NCBI RefSeq assembly: GCF_000024365.1
Contig: NC_013235.1
Coordinates: forward strand, 4,712,001-4,776,000
DNA: 64,000 bases
Direction: 5' to 3'
From: Nakamurella multipartita DSM 44233
Lineage (GTDB): Bacteria; Actinomycetota; Actinomycetes; Mycobacteriales; Nakamurellaceae
Part shown: positions 26,471 through 36,969 of the stretch, one piece after another
How the letters are laid out: every line of letters starts with the position of its first letter
How positions within the stretch are numbered: the stretch's first letter is position 1
Translations under genes and position numbers: made by a program
Notes under the pieces: generated by a model
Databases searched by the model: none
Seen by the model: only the letters and a program-made list of their open reading frames with translations
Told to the model about the DNA's origin: nothing

Positions 26471-28846
26471 GTGAACTGGTGGCGGCGCAACCATGAACAG
26501 GCCCTGTTCGTCGCGGCCACTGCGCTGCTGGCGGCGGGCGGCGCCGCCGCTCTGGCCGGGGCCGATGCGGCGGCCAGGGCCCTGTGGGTGGCCGGCACCC
26601 TGCTCGGCCTGGTCGCCGCGGTGGCCCAGCTGGTGGTGGCCATCCGCGGCGGCCGGTTGAGCGTCGACGTGATCGCCGTGCTGGCCCTGGCCGGCGCGCT
26701 GGCCGTCGGCGAACCGTTCGCCGGCGCCATGATCAGCGTGATGCTGGCCAGCGGTCAGTTGTTGGAGGCCCGGGCCGCCGCGCGGGCCCGCCGCGAGCTG
26801 AGCCTGCTCATCGAGCGGGCGCCGCGAACCGCGCGGCGCGACGTCGGCGGGCAGATCGACCAGATCCCGGTGGACGAGGTGGCCGTGGGCGATCGGCTGC
26901 TGGTCGGCACCGGGGAGATCGTCGCGGTCGATGGCCGGCTGCTGTCCGCCGGGGTGTTCGACGAGTCGGCCCTGACCGGGGAGCCGCTGCCGGTGCACCG
27001 GGCCGCCGGCGAGGACATCCGCAGCGGTGTGGTCAACGTGGGTGCGCCGGCGGACGTGCTGACCACCGAGACGGCCGCGCACTCGACCTACGCGGGCGTC
27101 GTCCGGCTGGTCGAGCAGGCCAAGGCGTCCTCGGCGCCGTTCGTCCGGGTAGCCGACCGGTTCGCCATCCTGTTCGTGCCGCTGACCCTGCTCCTGGCCG
27201 GCGCGGCCTGGCTGGTCAGTGGCGATCCGGTGCTGGCCGTCGCCGTGCTCGTGGTCGCCACCCCGTGCCCGCTGCTGCTGGCCGCGCCGATCGCGTTCAT
27301 GTCCGGCCTGTCCCGGGCGGCCCGGCTGGGCGTGATCATCAAGGGCGGCGGGGCACTCGAACGGCTGGCCAAGGGCACCGTGCTGCTGTTCGACAAGACC
27401 GGCACCCTGACCCGTGGCCGGCCGCAGGTCACCGATCTCGTGCTGGCCGGGCCGGAGTGGGACGCCGACGAGGTGCTCCGGCTGGCCGCCTCGCTGGACC
27501 AGGTCTCGCCGCACGTCCTGGCCAGCGCCATCGTCACGGCCGGCACCGGCCGCGGGCTGGCCCTGGAGCTGCCGACGCAGGTTCGGGAGGAGCACGGCTA
27601 CGGCCTGCAGGGCCGGGTGGACGGCCGCCTGGTCGCGCTGGGCAAGGCGTCCTGGGTGGTCGGCGACGCGGACCCGGCCTGGGTTCGTCAGCTGCGCCGC
27701 CGCGCCGACCTGGACGGTTCGCTGACCGTCTTCGTCGCGATCGACGGCCGGCCGGCCGGGGCCTTCCTGCTGCAGGACGAGGTGCGGCCGGACGCACCGC
27801 GGATGATCCGCGGGCTGCGCCGGGCCGGGATCACCCGGGTGATGCTGGTGACCGGCGACCGGGCCGACGTCGCCGAGATGATCGGGCGCATCGTCGGGGT
27901 CGACGAGGTGCTGGCCGACCGCGACCCGGCCGCCAAACTCGGCATCGTCGAACAGGAGTCGGCCGGCGGGGCGACGATCATGGTCGGTGACGGGATCAAC
28001 GACGCGCCGGCGCTGGCCGCGGCCGGAGTCGGCGTCGCCCTGGCCGCCCGCGGCGCCTCGGCCTCGTCGGAGACGGCCGATGTGGTGCTGACCGTGGACC
28101 GGGTCGGCGTGCTCGCCGACGCCATCCTGATCGCCCGGCGGAGCCGGCGCATCGCCCTGCTGGCCGTGCTGGTCGGGATGGGGCTCTCGCTGGTGGCCAT
28201 GGTGATCGCGGCGATCGGCCTGCTGCCGCCGGCCGCGGGCGCCATCACCCAGGAGGTGATCGACCTGCTGGCCATCGGCATCGCCCTGCTCGCGGTGCTG
28301 CCCGGTCGCCGGCACACGGTGCCGATGCCGGACGCCGACGTGGCCACCGCGGCCCGGCTGCGCACCGAGCACGACGCGGTCAAGCCGGTCGTCGAGCAGA
28401 TCCGCACGGTGGCCGACGCCCTGTCCACCCAGCACCCGGACCTGGACCCGGTGCGGACCCTGGCCGGGCAGCTGGAGGACGAGGTGCTCCCGCACGAGCG
28501 GGCCGACGAGGACCTGCTGGTCCCGCTGGTCGGTCGGGCCCTGGGTCCGGATGCGACGGCGTCGCTGAGCCGCACGCACGCCGAGATCGAGCACCAGGTG
28601 TCGCGCCTGCGCCGCCTGCTGGACGGCCTGCCCGGCGGCCCGTCCGGTGACCCGACTCTGGAGGACGCCACCGCGGTACCGCCGGAGGACGTCATCGAGC
28701 TCCGGCGCCTGCTGTACGGGCTCTACGCCGTCCTGCGGTTGCACAACACCCAGGAGGAGGAGGGCGCGTTCAGCCTGGTGCCCGAGGGCGAATCGTCCTC
28801 CTCCGCGGACCGGTTCCGGCCGTTCGCCGGCACCGGGAAGGGCTGA
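26471..28846 (+). CDS. P1B-5-type metal-transporting ATPase with C-terminal hemerythrin domain
   Basis: Protein of 791 residues. P-type ATPase motifs in order: ESALTGEPLP (actuator domain), the metal-site TPCP at about 264-267, phosphorylation motif DKTGTLT (Asp308), GDGINDAPAL (about 506) and QEVIDLLAI in a late helix. There is no N-terminal heavy-metal-binding domain. The C-terminal 155 residues form a hemerythrin-like four-helix domain with a diiron-type ligand set: His634, His675, His703-xxx-Glu707 and His758-xxx-Glu762. TPCP plus a C-terminal hemerythrin is the hallmark of the P1B-5 subgroup, known from Acidothermus and linked to nickel and iron. It probably exports a transition metal and the diiron domain may sense metal or oxygen. 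Divergent from fbiC. Confidence 0.88.
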   Translation: MNWWRRNHEQALFVAATALLAAGGAAALAGADAAARALWVAGTLLGLVAAVAQLVVAIRGGRLSVDVIAVLALAGALAVGEPFAGAMISVMLASGQLLEARAAARARRELSLLIERAPRTARRDVGGQIDQIPVDEVAVGDRLLVGTGEIVAVDGRLLSAGVFDESALTGEPLPVHRAAGEDIRSGVVNVGAPADVLTTETAAHSTYAGVVRLVEQAKASSAPFVRVADRFAILFVPLTLLLAGAAWLVSGDPVLAVAVLVVATPCPLLLAAPIAFMSGLSRAARLGVIIKGGGALERLAKGTVLLFDKTGTLTRGRPQVTDLVLAGPEWDADEVLRLAASLDQVSPHVLASAIVTAGTGRGLALELPTQVREEHGYGLQGRVDGRLVALGKASWVVGDADPAWVRQLRRRADLDGSLTVFVAIDGRPAGAFLLQDEVRPDAPRMIRGLRRAGITRVMLVTGDRADVAEMIGRIVGVDEVLADRDPAAKLGIVEQESAGGATIMVGDGINDAPALAAAGVGVALAARGASASSETADVVLTVDRVGVLADAILIARRSRRIALLAVLVGMGLSLVAMVIAAIGLLPPAAGAITQEVIDLLAIGIALLAVLPGRRHTVPMPDADVATAARLRTEHDAVKPVVEQIRTVADALSTQHPDLDPVRTLAGQLEDEVLPHERADEDLLVPLVGRALGPDATASLSRTHAEIEHQVSRLRRLLDGLPGGPSGDPTLEDATAVPPEDVIELRRLLYGLYAVLRLHNTQEEEGAFSLVPEGESSSSADRFRPFAGTGKG

Positions 28847-28872
28847 TACCGGCCCCGGGATCCGGGCTCGGG

Positions 28873-31800
28873 TCAGTGGCCCAGCGCGCTGACCGCGGAG
28901 CCGGTCGGGAAGGACAGCCGGCCGACCGGCACGATCCACGGCTGCCAGACCGCCAGCCGCTCGGGCAGCGGGAGGCCGGCCTCCCGGGCCCGGGCCCGGG
29001 CCTGCTGCAGCGCCTGGACCAGCCGGCGCCACTGGTCGGCGCGATCGGCGTCGAGGCCGGACTCGACCGCATTGCGCCACCTGCCGTCGCGCTCGACCGG
29101 GACGAGCCCGGCCAGGACCTCGCTCCAGCGGTCGAGCGGGTTCTTCGCGGCCATGGAATGCAGGTGCACGCTCCAGCCGGGCCGAGCATCGGAAACGCGA
29201 TCACCGTGGCCAGCAGCGTCATGGCTGCGCGGTAGCCGTAGGAGCGGCCATCCGGGGAGTCCGCGTCGGACACCGGTTGCAGGCTGGTCCGCGCGTTGCC
29301 CTGGGCGGCCGCCGTCTCCAGCGCGACCAGCAGCCCGTAGCTGTTGGCGAACCGTTTGACCGCCCGCGGCGAGCCGATCAGCGGCGGGCCGAACAGGCCG
29401 ATCAGCCGGAACTCGTCCGCGGTCAGGGCGAGCGGGTCGATGCGCTGGACCACGCTGAGCTGGGGCCGGCGGAACGTCTCGGCCGCCGGGTGCCACCAGG
29501 TGGGCGGCGGCGCGGGCAGGTTCGGATTGATGCCCTCGGCCGGCCCGGTCGCCCGCACCTCGAGCGAATCGGTGATACCGAGGGTGTCGGTCACGGTGGC
29601 GGTGACCGGCGCGCCCCGCACGCCGACCAGGTCGTCCATCAGCTGGCGGTAGCCGGTGGTGGTCATCGACGGCAGGGTCAGCACGATCTGGAAGATCTTC
29701 TCCAGGTACTGGGCCGGGGTGCTGGACCAGGGGTCGCGGTCCAGGTCACCGGGCTCGCCGTCGTCGGTCAGCAGGTCCCGGTAGTGCGATTCCAGCGAGC
29801 GCAGCAGCCAGCGCGGGTCCACCGCCACGACCACCACGAACAGCGGCACCGCCAGCAGCAGGTGGATCGCCTCCAGCACGCTGACCACCCGGTCGGGCGG
29901 GCACCGGTCGAGGTCGTCGATGTAGACCACGATGCGGTCGATGGCCGGCAGCTCGTCGCCGACCGCGTCGGTGTCCGGCCCGGCCGCCCCGTCGAGCTGG
30001 GCCCGCTGCAGCAGCTCGGCCATGTGCTCGAAGTCCCGGCGGATCTCGGTCATCACGCCCAGCCGTTCCCGGTAGCTGCCGTGGCCGGCCCGGTCGGTGG
30101 CGAATCCGGACAGTTGGCCGGCCGCGGTCAGGCTCTGCAACTGCCCGGTCAGCTGCTCGACCTCGGCCTGGGCGACCGCCTCGGAGGTGGCCAGCCCGGC
30201 CCCCTGCCGGTCGAGCCAGTCCTTGGCCTGGTCCCAGGTCGTCACCAGCTTCGTGCGGATCGGCTCCGAGCGGCGCCAGGCGGCCCCCAGTCCGGCGAGC
30301 AGGGTGCCGACGGCCACGACCAGGGGCACCGTGCTCGCCCATTCGACCAGGTCGGGCAGCCACAGCAGCGCGGCGACGAAGGCGACCACCCCGACGGCCG
30401 CGACCAGCCAGGCCCAGGCGGGCACCTGGCCGATCCAGGCCCGGGCCAGCAACCACTGCCGCCGAGCCCCGCCGGCCACGCCGGCGAAATCGGCGGACAG
30501 GTCGGCCGGGCCCTTGCCGAACTGAGCCTGCGCCTTGGCCCGGGTCCCGTCGGGCAGCCGGTCCCAGACCGCCGCCACGGTGGCCTGCCGGATCCGCCGG
30601 ATCTCCGCCAGCCGGGCCTGCGCCGCCGCGAGCTGCACCTGCAGACCTCGGGCATCGATCAGTTCGCTGGTCAGCCGGGATCGCTGACGCTGCTCCTGCT
30701 CCGAGGTCGGATCCGCCAGCTGGCCGAACAGCTCCGCGACCAGGCTGGCCCACAGGTCGGTCTCCGCGTAGTGCCAGGCGTTGAAGCTGACCTGGCGGAC
30801 CGCCCCGTGCGAGATGGGGTCGGTGCGGCCGGCCAACCGGGCCCGCTGGGCGACCTCGTCCCGGATCATGGCCAGGAACTTGCTCTTGCCCTCGCCCCAT
30901 CGTCCGAAGATGCCGATCGCCAGCGGCGGCGCGGCCGAGCGGGCGGTGATGATGTCGGCCAGGGCGAGGGCCTCCCGCTGCCGATCGAGCTGGTCGCCGG
31001 CCCCGTGCGCGTCCGAGCGGTACCCGGGCACCCGCGGGACGGGCTCGCGCCGGGTGAGTTCCCACAGGCGCACGCTGCCGTCGGCCGACCACGTGGCCAC
31101 GGTGGGCCGGCCGTCCACCGTGCCCCAACGGCCCCCGTGCACGCTCCCCCGATGACCGGTCACCACGGCCAGCGCGGATCCGTCCCCGGCCGGATCCCAG
31201 AGCCGAACGCTGTGGTCGTCGCCGCCGGTGGCCAGCACCGGGTGGCCGTCGACGACGCCGAACGCGCCCCACCGCACGGGGCCGGTGTGCCCGGTCAGCC
31301 GGGTCAGGCGATCGTCCTGGGGGTCCCACACCCAGACCGCGCCGTCCCCGCCGACCCCCGTGGCCAGGACGGATCGATCGCCGGCCACGGACCAGCCCGC
31401 CCAGCTGACCGCGCCGAGATGGCCGGCCAGCACGCTCATCCGGCCGCCGGAGCCGGGGTCCCACAGCCGCACGCCCTGCTCCGCGCCGCCGCCGACGGCC
31501 AGCACCGCCGTCCCGGCCAGCACGCCCCAGCATCCCCAGCCGGCCGGTCGCGACGCCCCCGGGTCCGCCGGTTCCCGGTCGGCCCGGGCCGCCGAGGTCG
31601 CCCCGGTCGCCACGGTCGCAGCCGACGCGGGGGTCGCGGGTCCCGGAGCGGCGGGATCCGCGACCGGGCCGGCGGGCGGCCCGGTGAGTTCACCCCGGCC
31701 CTGCCCGGTCATCGGGTCCCAGAGCTGCACCCCGCCGTCGGGGCGGCCGATGGCCAGCACGCTCACCCCGTCCAGCACCGACCAGGCCACCCACGCCGTT

Positions 31801-32270
31801 CGGGCGGCCGGCAGCTCGGCCACCTGGACGCCGGTTTCCGGCGCCCACACCCGGACGGTGGTATGCGAGCGGCCGCCGGTAGCCAGGACCGCGGCGCCGT
31901 TGAGGAAACCCGGTGCGCCCCACTCGGGCGGCTGGCGGTGACCGTGCAGCTCGGTGATGCGCTCGCCCGAGCGCGCGTCCCACAGCGCCACGGCCCCGCC
32001 GGGGCCGGCGGTGGCCAGCACGGTGGCGTCGCGGGTCACGGTCCACGGACCGGCGCCCAGGTAGGCCCCGGCCAACCGGACCGGCGGGTCCGGGGACAGG
32101 GGGTCCCACAGCCGGGTGATGTCGTCGGAGCCGTCGACGACCAGCCGGGGCCGGCCGGCGACGTCGATCCACTCGGCCTGGCGCGGCCGAACGTCACCGC
32201 CCAGGTCCAACCGCCGGCCGGACGCCCGCAGGCCCAGGTCGGCGACGACCGGTTCGACCTGCTCGACCAT
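28873..32270 (-). CDS. WD40-repeat/KAP P-loop NTPase protein, apparent C-terminal frameshift
   Basis: Very large protein, about 1130 residues if one missing base is restored. Residues about 30-440 are WD40 repeats (units such as GVRLWDPGS and SVRLWELT) forming a beta-propeller. A KAP-family NTPase follows: Walker A GIFGRWGEGKS (about 452-463), KAP-typical FNAWHYAETDLWASLVAEL, two membrane helices (WAWLVAAVGVVAFVAALLWL and VPLVVAVGTLLAGLGAAW) inserted in the NTPase, and Walker B VVYIDDLDRC (about 780). The reading breaks near 29177: the current frame leaves the family pattern after AFPMLGPA. The next frame continues naturally as WSVHLHSMAAKNPLDRW and stops at 28873. Without the shift the frame runs to 28770 and overlaps the ATPase gene. 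GAGG precedes the ATG. KAP proteins are membrane-bound and some exclude phages. Confidence 0.8.
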
Positions 32271-32316
32271 CCGGGCATCCTCGCACCGATCGCCCGGTTC
32301 GGACGGATGGCCGGGA

Positions 32317-32964
32317 TCATCGGCCCGCGAGCAGGTAGGCCTGCGGCGTTGTCTCCGGCTCGATCGGGCCACGCACCTGCCGGGTCAGCACGGTGAAGCC
32401 GGCGGCCCGAAGCAGCTGCTCGATGTGGTCCGGGTCGAGCCGGTAGGCCGTCGCCGACACCCGGTGGCCGTAGGCCTGTTCGATCTCGACCGGGCCGTCG
32501 CCGACCTGGAAGGCAAACTGCAGCCGGCCACCGGGCCGCAGGACCCGGCCGAATTCGGCGAAGGCAGCCGGCCGCTCGCCCGGCGGCAGGTGGATGATCG
32601 AGTACCAGGCGACCAGCCCGGCCACCGAGGCGTCGGGCAGGTCCAGTTCGGTCAGGCAGCCGACCTGGAAGTCCAGGTGCGGGTACCGCCGGCGGGCCTC
32701 GGCGACCATGGCCGGCGACAGGTCGATGCCCCGCACCGGCAGCCCGAGCTCGTGCAGGTGGATGGTGATCCGCCCGGGTCCGCAGCCGACGTCCACCACC
32801 TGACCACTGACCTGAGCCTGCCCGTCGGAGCGGACCGCCGCGGCGAAGTCGGCGAGCACGGCCTGGTCGGCCGGGCTGTCGGCCATCAATCCCTCGAGCG
32901 TCCGCGCGTAGTCGACGGCGACGGTGTCGTAGGCGGTCCGGGTGCGTTCCAGGTGGGCGAGCAT
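32317..32964 (-). CDS. SAM-dependent class I methyltransferase
   Basis: Protein of 215 residues with the Rossmann-type methyltransferase fold: motif I VVDVGCGPGRIT, an acidic residue in VRGIDLSPAMV and motif post-III VLRPGGRLQFAFQ. It resembles the UbiE/ubiquinone-type small-molecule methyltransferases; the substrate is unknown. The ATG at 32964 lies seven bases after TAGCGT, a leaderless layout. A GTG at 32982 would add six residues. The WD40-KAP gene follows 46 bases downstream on the same strand with its own ribosome binding site, so the two may be cotranscribed. Confidence 0.85.
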   Translation of the reverse strand: MLAHLERTRTAYDTVAVDYARTLEGLMADSPADQAVLADFAAAVRSDGQAQVSGQVVDVGCGPGRITIHLHELGLPVRGIDLSPAMVAEARRRYPHLDFQVGCLTELDLPDASVAGLVAWYSIIHLPPGERPAAFAEFGRVLRPGGRLQFAFQVGDGPVEIEQAYGHRVSATAYRLDPDHIEQLLRAAGFTVLTRQVRGPIEPETTPQAYLLAGR

Positions 32965-32971
32965 GGCGGTG

Positions 32972-32977
32972 ACGCTA
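32972..32977 (-). promoter_or_regulatory. -10 box for the methyltransferase gene
   Basis: TAGCGT on the minus strand, seven bases before the ATG at 32964. Confidence 0.45.
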
Positions 32978-33002
32978 GCCACCCCGTCCGACAGTGCCCG
33001 CC

Positions 33003-33956
33003 TCAGCGATCGTCGGCCGGCGCCGGCCGCGGCCGGTTGCGCCCGCCGGCCCGGAACAGGTTGCTCTCCAACGGATGTCCGACCAGCTCCCGGGCCACCG
33101 CGGCGGCGGCCAGCACCGCGTCCAGGTCCACCCCGGTGCTGATGCCCGCGTCGTCGAGCAGGTACACCAGCTCTTCGGTGGCGATGTTGCCGCTGGCCCC
33201 GGGCGCGAACGGGCAGCCGCCCAGCCCGCCGACCGAGGCGTCGAGCTGCCTGATCCCGGCCTGCACCGCGGCGAACGCGCTGGCGATGCCGGTGCCCCGG
33301 GTGTTGTGGAAATGGGCGCCCAGCGCCACCGGGTCGGCGCCCCCGTCACCCGGGCCACCGATGGCCGCCCGGACGGCGTCGAGCAACCGCCGCACCCGCG
33401 CCGGAGTGGCGGTGCCGATGGTGTCGCCGAAGCACAGCTGGTCGGCGCCCAGCTCCAGGGCCCGCGCGGCGATGCCCGCGGTGCGCTGCGGGTCGGTCGG
33501 CCCGTCGAACGGGCAGTCCCAGGCGGTCGCGATGATCACCTCCAGCCGGCCCCCGGCGTCGTGCACGATCCGGGCCACCTCGGCGACCGCGTCCACCGCG
33601 TCCTGTGTGGAGCGCCGGGCGTTGGCCCAACTGTGCCCGTCGGCCGCGGACACCACGTACTCGATCGTGCGCAGCCCGCTGCCGATCGCCCGCGTCGCCC
33701 CGTTCGGGGAGGCGACCAGGCCGGACCAGTCGACGCCGGGGACGGTGCCGACGTACTCGGCGATCCGCTCGGCGTCGGCCATGGCCGGGACGGCCCGCGG
33801 TGAGACGAAGGCGGTCGCCTCGATCCGCCGTACCCCGGTGGCGACCAGCGCCTGCAGCAGCCGGATCTTGCCCGCGGTGCTGATCGGGGCCTCGATCTGC
33901 AGGCCGTCGCGCGGTCCGACCTCGCGGATGTCGACGTGGCTGGGCAGCTGGGTCAC
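33003..33956 (-). CDS. Hydroxymethylglutaryl-CoA lyase family protein
   Basis: TIM-barrel lyase of 317 residues. The N-terminal DIREVGPRDGLQ holds the catalytic Arg-Asp pair, HFHNTRG the metal-binding histidines, and GLGGCPFAPGASGN the lyase signature with the active-site cysteine. It should cleave HMG-CoA to acetyl-CoA and acetoacetate, the last step of leucine breakdown, or a related 3-hydroxyacyl-CoA. Other leucine catabolic genes are not nearby, so a related substrate is possible. The GTG start has an excellent GAGGAGGAG ribosome binding site; the longer reading from 33989 overlaps the upstream transporter. It begins ten bases after the transporter stop and is cotranscribed with it. Confidence 0.88.
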   Translation of the reverse strand: MTQLPSHVDIREVGPRDGLQIEAPISTAGKIRLLQALVATGVRRIEATAFVSPRAVPAMADAERIAEYVGTVPGVDWSGLVASPNGATRAIGSGLRTIEYVVSAADGHSWANARRSTQDAVDAVAEVARIVHDAGGRLEVIIATAWDCPFDGPTDPQRTAGIAARALELGADQLCFGDTIGTATPARVRRLLDAVRAAIGGPGDGGADPVALGAHFHNTRGTGIASAFAAVQAGIRQLDASVGGLGGCPFAPGASGNIATEELVYLLDDAGISTGVDLDAVLAAAAVARELVGHPLESNLFRAGGRNRPRPAPADDR

Positions 33957-33966
33957 GATCTCCTCC

Positions 33967-34950
33967 TCAGGGGGCCAGTGTGCCTGCACTGTCCGCCGGA
34001 CCGCCCGGCCCGCCCAGGGCCGGTGGGGATAACGCGGGGGCCGGCGCCTCCTCCGGCCAGGACTCCGGCTGGGAATCCGGTGGGGAATCCGGCTGGTTGA
34101 CGGGAGCCGGGCGCGCGCCGCTGCGTTCGGCGCCGATGCCCGCGATCACCACGCAGAGAAGCCCGAGGACCGGCCACGCGCCGGGCACCTGGTGCAGCAC
34201 GACGAGCCCGATGATCAGCGCGATCGCCGGCTCCAGGCTCATCAGCGTGCCGAAAGCGGCCGCCGACAACCGGCGCAGGGCCAGCATCTCCAGCGCGAAC
34301 GGAACGACCGGAACCAGCAGGGCCAGCCCGAGCCCGACCAGGACCAGCTCCCAGGTCAACGCGCCGATGGCGGCCGGCCCGGCGATCGCGGTCGCGGTCA
34401 ACGCGGCCACCGGCATCGACACGGCCAGGCCCCGGATGCCGGACAGCTCATCACCGACCTGCTGGGTGAGCAGGATGTAGGCAGCCCAGCACCCGGCCGC
34501 CCCCAGCGCGTAGGCCACCCCCACCGGATCGACCGTGCCGTGCCAGGGTTCGGTCAGCAGCAGCACCCCGACGGCCGCCGGCAGCACCCACAGCCGGGCC
34601 AGCCCGCGCCCCCGCCAGGCGGCCACCGACAGCGGTCCGAGGAACTCCAGCGCACTGGCGGTGCCGAGCGGGAGCCGGGCCGCGGCGGCCATGAACAGCA
34701 TGGTCAGCCCGGCGGTGACGATCCCCAACGCGATGCCGGCGACCAGGCTCGACCGGGTGAACCAGCTCCGGCGCGGCCGCACGATGACCAGCAGCAGCAC
34801 CCCGGCCCAGGCCAGCCGGAGCCAGGCGGCGCCTTCCGGACCCAACCGGTCGAACAGCCCGATCGAGGCGGCCAGTCCGAGTTGGACGAACAGCATCGCC
34901 GCGACGGCCATGCCGGCCCCGGTGCGGGTGGAGGTGCGCATGTCGACCAT
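33967..34950 (-). CDS. EamA/DMT-family exporter (RhtA-like)
   Basis: Protein of 327 residues with ten membrane helices in two EamA repeats (first helix [31 protein letters not shown] in the first repeat and [16 protein letters not shown] in the second). The EFLGPL and LEPA motifs are typical of the RhtA/YdcZ-like branch of the drug/metabolite transporter superfamily, whose members export threonine, homoserine and other metabolites. The C-terminal 45 residues are a Pro/Ser-rich disordered tail. The substrate is unknown. First gene of a two-gene unit with the HMG-CoA lyase-like gene. Confidence 0.87.
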   Translation of the reverse strand: MVDMRTSTRTGAGMAVAAMLFVQLGLAASIGLFDRLGPEGAAWLRLAWAGVLLLVIVRPRRSWFTRSSLVAGIALGIVTAGLTMLFMAAAARLPLGTASALEFLGPLSVAAWRGRGLARLWVLPAAVGVLLLTEPWHGTVDPVGVAYALGAAGCWAAYILLTQQVGDELSGIRGLAVSMPVAALTATAIAGPAAIGALTWELVLVGLGLALLVPVVPFALEMLALRRLSAAAFGTLMSLEPAIALIIGLVVLHQVPGAWPVLGLLCVVIAGIGAERSGARPAPVNQPDSPPDSQPESWPEEAPAPALSPPALGGPGGPADSAGTLAP

Positions 34951-35047
34951 CAGAGCAGCCGACTACCGTTCGCGTCCACGTCACGATCGTGAAGGAACCG
35001 TTCATGGATCACGAAAGGTGGGCCGCCGCCGGCACCGGTGCCGACCG

Positions 35048-36898
35048 TCAGCGGCGTTCGTCCGGGACCGCCCGGACGGCGCCCCGGTCGGCCGACTGGG
35101 CGAACGCGGCATAGGCCCGCAGGGCGGTCGAGACGGCCCGCTGCCGCGCGGCCGGCCGGTATCCCCCGGTCGCTTCCCGCAGCGCACGCCGGCGGCCCAA
35201 CTCGGCCTCGTCGACGACCAGGGTGACGCTACGCGCGGGGATGTCGATGCTGATCAGGTCGCCGTCGCGGACCAGTGCGATCGTCCCGCCGGCGGCGGCC
35301 TCCGGCGAGACGTGCCCGATCGACAGGCCGGATGTGCCGCCGGAGAACCGGCCGTCGGTGATCAACGCACAGGCGGCGCCCAACCCACGACCCTTGAGGA
35401 ACGACGTCGGATACAGCATCTCCTGCATCCCCGGGCCGCCGCGCGGGCCCTCGTAACGGATGACGACGACGTCCCCGGCCTGCACCCGCCGGCCCAGGAT
35501 CGCTGCGACGGCGTCCTCCTGCGATTCGAGGACCACGGCCGGCCCGTTGAACCGCAGGATCGACTCGTCGACCCCGGCGGTCTTGACCACGCAGCCATCC
35601 GGGGCCAGGTTGCCGCGCAGCACCGCCAGCCCGCCATCGGTGCTGTAGGCGTGCGAAACCGCGCGGATGCACCCGTTCTCGCTGTCGAGGTCGAGCGCTT
35701 CCCAGCGCTCGGATTGGGAGAACGCGGTCGCCGAGCGACGGCCGCCGGGGGCGGCGTGGAACAACTCGACCGCGGCGGCCGTGGCTCGGCCGCCCCGAAC
35801 ATCCCAGTCGTCGAGCCAGCCGCGCAGGTCGGGGCTGTGGATCGACCGGACGTCGCGGTGTAGCAGCCCGGCCCGGTCCAGCTCGCCCAGGATGGCCGGG
35901 ATGCCACCGGCCCGGTGCACGTCCTGCACCAGGTACGCCCCGTTCGGTGCGACCTTGGCCAGACACGGGGTGTTTCGGGAGATCCGGTCGATGTCGGCCA
36001 GGGTGAAGTCGAGCTCGGCCTCGTGCGCGGCGGCCAGCAGATGCAGGATCGTGTTGGTCGACCCGCCCATCGCGATGTCCATGGCCATGGCGTTGGTGAA
36101 CGCCGCCCGGCCGGCGATCGCGCGCGGCCGCACCCCATCGTCGCCGAGCTCGTAGCAGGACCGAACCAGGTCCATCACCGTGGCACCGGCCGCCTCGTAC
36201 AGGGCCCGCCGGGCGGTGTGGGTGGCCAGAGTGGTGCCGTTGCCGGGCAGGGCCAGCCCGAGCGCCTCGGTCAGGCAGTTCATCGAGTTGGCCGTGAACA
36301 TCCCCGAGCAGGATCCGCAGGTGGGGCAGGCGTTTTCCTCGATGCGGTCGAGATCCTCGTCGGACACCGAGGCGCTGGCCGAGTCGGCGATGGCCGTGAT
36401 CAGGTTCAACCCGGTGCGGACAGTGCCGTCGACCAGGACCGCTCGGCCGCCCTCCATCGGCCCGCCGGAGACGAAGACCGTGGGGATGTTCAGCCGGAGC
36501 GCCGCCATCAGCATCCCGGGGGTGATCTTGTCGCAGTTGGAGATGCAGACCAGCGCGTCGGCGCAGTGCGCGTTGACCATGTACTCCACGGAATCGGCGA
36601 TCAGATCCCGGGACGGCAGCGAGTACAGCATGCCGCCGTGGCCCATCGCGATCCCGTCGTCGACGGCGATGGTGTTGAACTCCCGGGGCACGCCGCCGGC
36701 CGCGGTGATCGCCTCAGCCACGATCCGGCCGACCGGCTGCAGGTGGGTGTGGCCGGGGACGAACTCGGTGAAGCTGTTGGCCACGGCGACGATCGGCTTG
36801 CCGATGTCGGACCCGGCGACGCCGGCCGCCCGCAGCAGGGCCCGGGCGCCGGCCATGTTCCGTCCGTGGGTCACCGTTCGGGAGCGCAGGTTCCTCAT
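35048..36898 (-). CDS. ilvD: Dihydroxy-acid dehydratase
   Basis: Enzyme of 616 residues that dehydrates 2,3-dihydroxy-isovalerate and 2,3-dihydroxy-3-methylvalerate to the 2-keto acids of valine and isoleucine biosynthesis. The iron-sulfur cysteines lie in [11 protein letters not shown] and in [20 protein letters not shown]. The metal-binding region is [16 protein letters not shown] and the C-terminal signature is [18 protein letters not shown]. The length is that of the E. coli-type enzyme. It stands alone here, without other ilv genes. Divergent from an MmyB-type regulator. Confidence 0.96.
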   Translation of the reverse strand: MRNLRSRTVTHGRNMAGARALLRAAGVAGSDIGKPIVAVANSFTEFVPGHTHLQPVGRIVAEAITAAGGVPREFNTIAVDDGIAMGHGGMLYSLPSRDLIADSVEYMVNAHCADALVCISNCDKITPGMLMAALRLNIPTVFVSGGPMEGGRAVLVDGTVRTGLNLITAIADSASASVSDEDLDRIEENACPTCGSCSGMFTANSMNCLTEALGLALPGNGTTLATHTARRALYEAAGATVMDLVRSCYELGDDGVRPRAIAGRAAFTNAMAMDIAMGGSTNTILHLLAAAHEAELDFTLADIDRISRNTPCLAKVAPNGAYLVQDVHRAGGIPAILGELDRAGLLHRDVRSIHSPDLRGWLDDWDVRGGRATAAAVELFHAAPGGRRSATAFSQSERWEALDLDSENGCIRAVSHAYSTDGGLAVLRGNLAPDGCVVKTAGVDESILRFNGPAVVLESQEDAVAAILGRRVQAGDVVVIRYEGPRGGPGMQEMLYPTSFLKGRGLGAACALITDGRFSGGTSGLSIGHVSPEAAAGGTIALVRDGDLISIDIPARSVTLVVDEAELGRRRALREATGGYRPAARQRAVSTALRAYAAFAQSADRGAVRAVPDERR

Positions 36899-36940
36899 GC
36901 CCCCCAGTCAGCCAGCCGGGCGGGCCGGCGGGAAGACGCT

Positions 36941-36969
36941 CCTACTACTAGTACTGCCACTACTAGGCT
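36941..36969 (+). promoter_or_regulatory. Direct repeats and -10 box in front of the MmyB-type regulator
   Basis: CTACTACTAG (36942-36951) and CCACTACTAG (36957-36966) are near-identical repeats with a 15-base period, AT-richer than the surroundings. The second overlaps TAGGCT (36964-36969), which is six bases before the GTG start. This looks like an autoregulatory operator over a leaderless promoter. It may also affect the divergent ilvD, whose start is 43 bases away. Confidence 0.5.

Noticed and set aside
29277-32396. 1039-residue plus-strand open frame opposite the WD40-KAP gene
   Set aside because: Composition is low-complexity and there is no start signal. The opposite strand has clear Walker and WD40 motifs.
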